Made by a program: the position numbers and the translations under genes. Below the pieces are notes generated by a model. It worked only from the letters and a program-made list of their open reading frames with translations. It made no database searches and was not told the DNA's origin. A DNA stretch of 14,643 nt from Elusimicrobiota bacterium (lineage in GTDB: Bacteria; CG03; SLGR01; PWQF01). The stretch covers positions 1 to 14,643 of the forward strand of contig PWQF01000239.1 in NCBI GenBank assembly GCA_003556865.1. Direction: 5' to 3'. Shown piece by piece: positions 14,035-14,643 of the stretch (within the stretch, counting starts at the first letter, position 1; each line of letters begins with the position of its first letter).

Positions 14035-14643
14035 ATAAAATAATAAAGGAAGTTAAGAAAGAGGGAGACCGGGCCTTAATTAAATACACCCTTAAGTTTG
14101 ACCAGGTAAAAATAGCTAAAGATGAAATAGAGGTAACTGAAAACCAGAGGGAAGAGCTGGCGGCGGGAACAGAGGTAAATATCCTTAAAATGCTTAAACA
14201 GGCAGCTCAAAACATAGAAAGATATTCTGGCAATAAGCCCTCCACCAGGATTTCGGAGAATCAGGGCATTAAAATAACAGACCGGTACATACCTGTGGAA
14301 AAAGCGGGCATTTATGTTCCGGGAGGAAAATTCCCTTATCCTTCAACTGTTTTAATGTGCGCCATTCCCGCCCGCCAGGCTGGGGTGAAAGAGATAATAA
14401 TGAGCACTCCTCCCGGAAATCTTGGCCCGGCGGTGGCTGCCGCTGCAAATATAGCAGGAGTAGACAGGATATTCAGGGTGGGTGGGGTGCAGGCAATAGC
14501 GGCCCTGGCCTTCGGGACGGAGACTATTCCGGCGGTAAATAAAATTGCGGGCCCCGGAAACAGTTATGTGCAGGAGGCAAAGCTGCGCTTAAGCGGCGTG
14601 GTTGGCATAGATATGGTTGCCGGGCCCAGCGAAGTGGTGATAA
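14022..14643 (+). CDS. hisD: Histidinol dehydrogenase HisD (3' end outside window)
   Basis: HisD oxidises L-histidinol to histidine in two NAD-dependent steps. The first 207 residues are visible and the frame is open to the window edge. Evidence: VKKEGDRALIKYTLKFD near the N-terminus, GIYVPGGKFPYPSTVLM (97-112), GGVQAIAALAFGTETIP (154-170), KIAGPGNSYV (174-183), and IDMVAGPSEVV (196-206), the start of the family signature. The zinc-binding residues and active-site histidines lie beyond the window. The ATG at 14022 overlaps murA by 13 bp, and GGAG stands 7 nt upstream. The N-terminus is roughly 20 residues shorter than in many HisDs, lacking the usual segment before the first helix. No hisG lies between murA and hisD. 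Confidence 0.95.
   Translation, partial: MDRIDKIIKEVKKEGDRALIKYTLKFDQVKIAKDEIEVTENQREELAAGTEVNILKMLKQAAQNIERYSGNKPSTRISENQGIKITDRYIPVEKAGIYVPGGKFPYPSTVLMCAIPARQAGVKEIIMSTPPGNLGPAVAAAANIAGVDRIFRVGGVQAIAALAFGTETIPAVNKIAGPGNSYVQEAKLRLSGVVGIDMVAGPSEVVI

Noticed and set aside
1..14643. CRISPR array, insertion sequence, phage or defence/toxin module
   Set aside because: I found no regularly spaced repeats, transposase or recombinase motifs, terminal repeats or compositional break. Every long coding frame belongs to a conserved housekeeping family.

Overview
This is an ordinary bacterial chromosomal segment, densely packed with conserved housekeeping genes. I see no phage, transposon, CRISPR array, toxin-antitoxin or defence module, and no evidence for a wholly new system. 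Base composition is slightly AT-rich, with many ATA, AGG and GGG codons. The gene set (murA, Lon/ClpXP, trigger factor, a SurA/PpiD-like membrane-anchored chaperone) fits a peptidoglycan-containing, probably didermic bacterium. The PPIase-less SurA/PpiD-like protein and the mixed gene order resemble uncultured candidate phyla such as Omnitrophota, but that is a low-confidence inference.

Layout. 1-986: the 3' part of a gene fusing a Gx-transporter-type (Hpre_diP_synt_I) membrane domain to a Maf nucleotide pyrophosphatase. 928-1656 (minus): a membrane-anchored SurA/PpiD-like protein whose 3' end overlaps the fusion gene. 1721-3072: hisH-hisF, which together make imidazole glycerol-phosphate synthase. 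3083-4255 (minus): a class I aspartate-type aminotransferase. 4256-4466: an AT-rich intergenic stretch with palindromes and a tRNA promoter. 4467-4779: tRNA-Arg(TCT), tRNA-Lys(CTT), tRNA-Leu(TAG). 4816-10338: tig-clpP-clpX-lon, a protein-folding and proteolysis cluster that probably shares transcription with the tRNAs. 10422-10497: tRNA-Lys(TTT) with its own promoter. 10603-10815: rpmE with a strong terminator. 10864-14643: prfA-prmC-murA-hisD, tightly overlapped; hisD runs off the window.

How the genes work together. PrmC methylates the release factor encoded just upstream. RpmE and PrfA both act on the ribosome. Trigger factor receives nascent chains, while ClpXP and Lon remove failures. 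HisH and HisF form one heterodimer, and HisD performs the last steps of the same pathway from a different operon.

The most interesting signals are regulatory. Recognisable promoters place the predicted transcription start on or within a few bases of the start codon for rpmE, hisH and the aminotransferase gene, and these genes lack a Shine-Dalgarno sequence, suggesting leaderless mRNAs. A 7-3-7 palindrome covers the rpmE -10 element. A perfect terminator ends 4 nt before the prfA start codon. The transcript left after 3' processing of tRNA-Leu would begin exactly with AUG.
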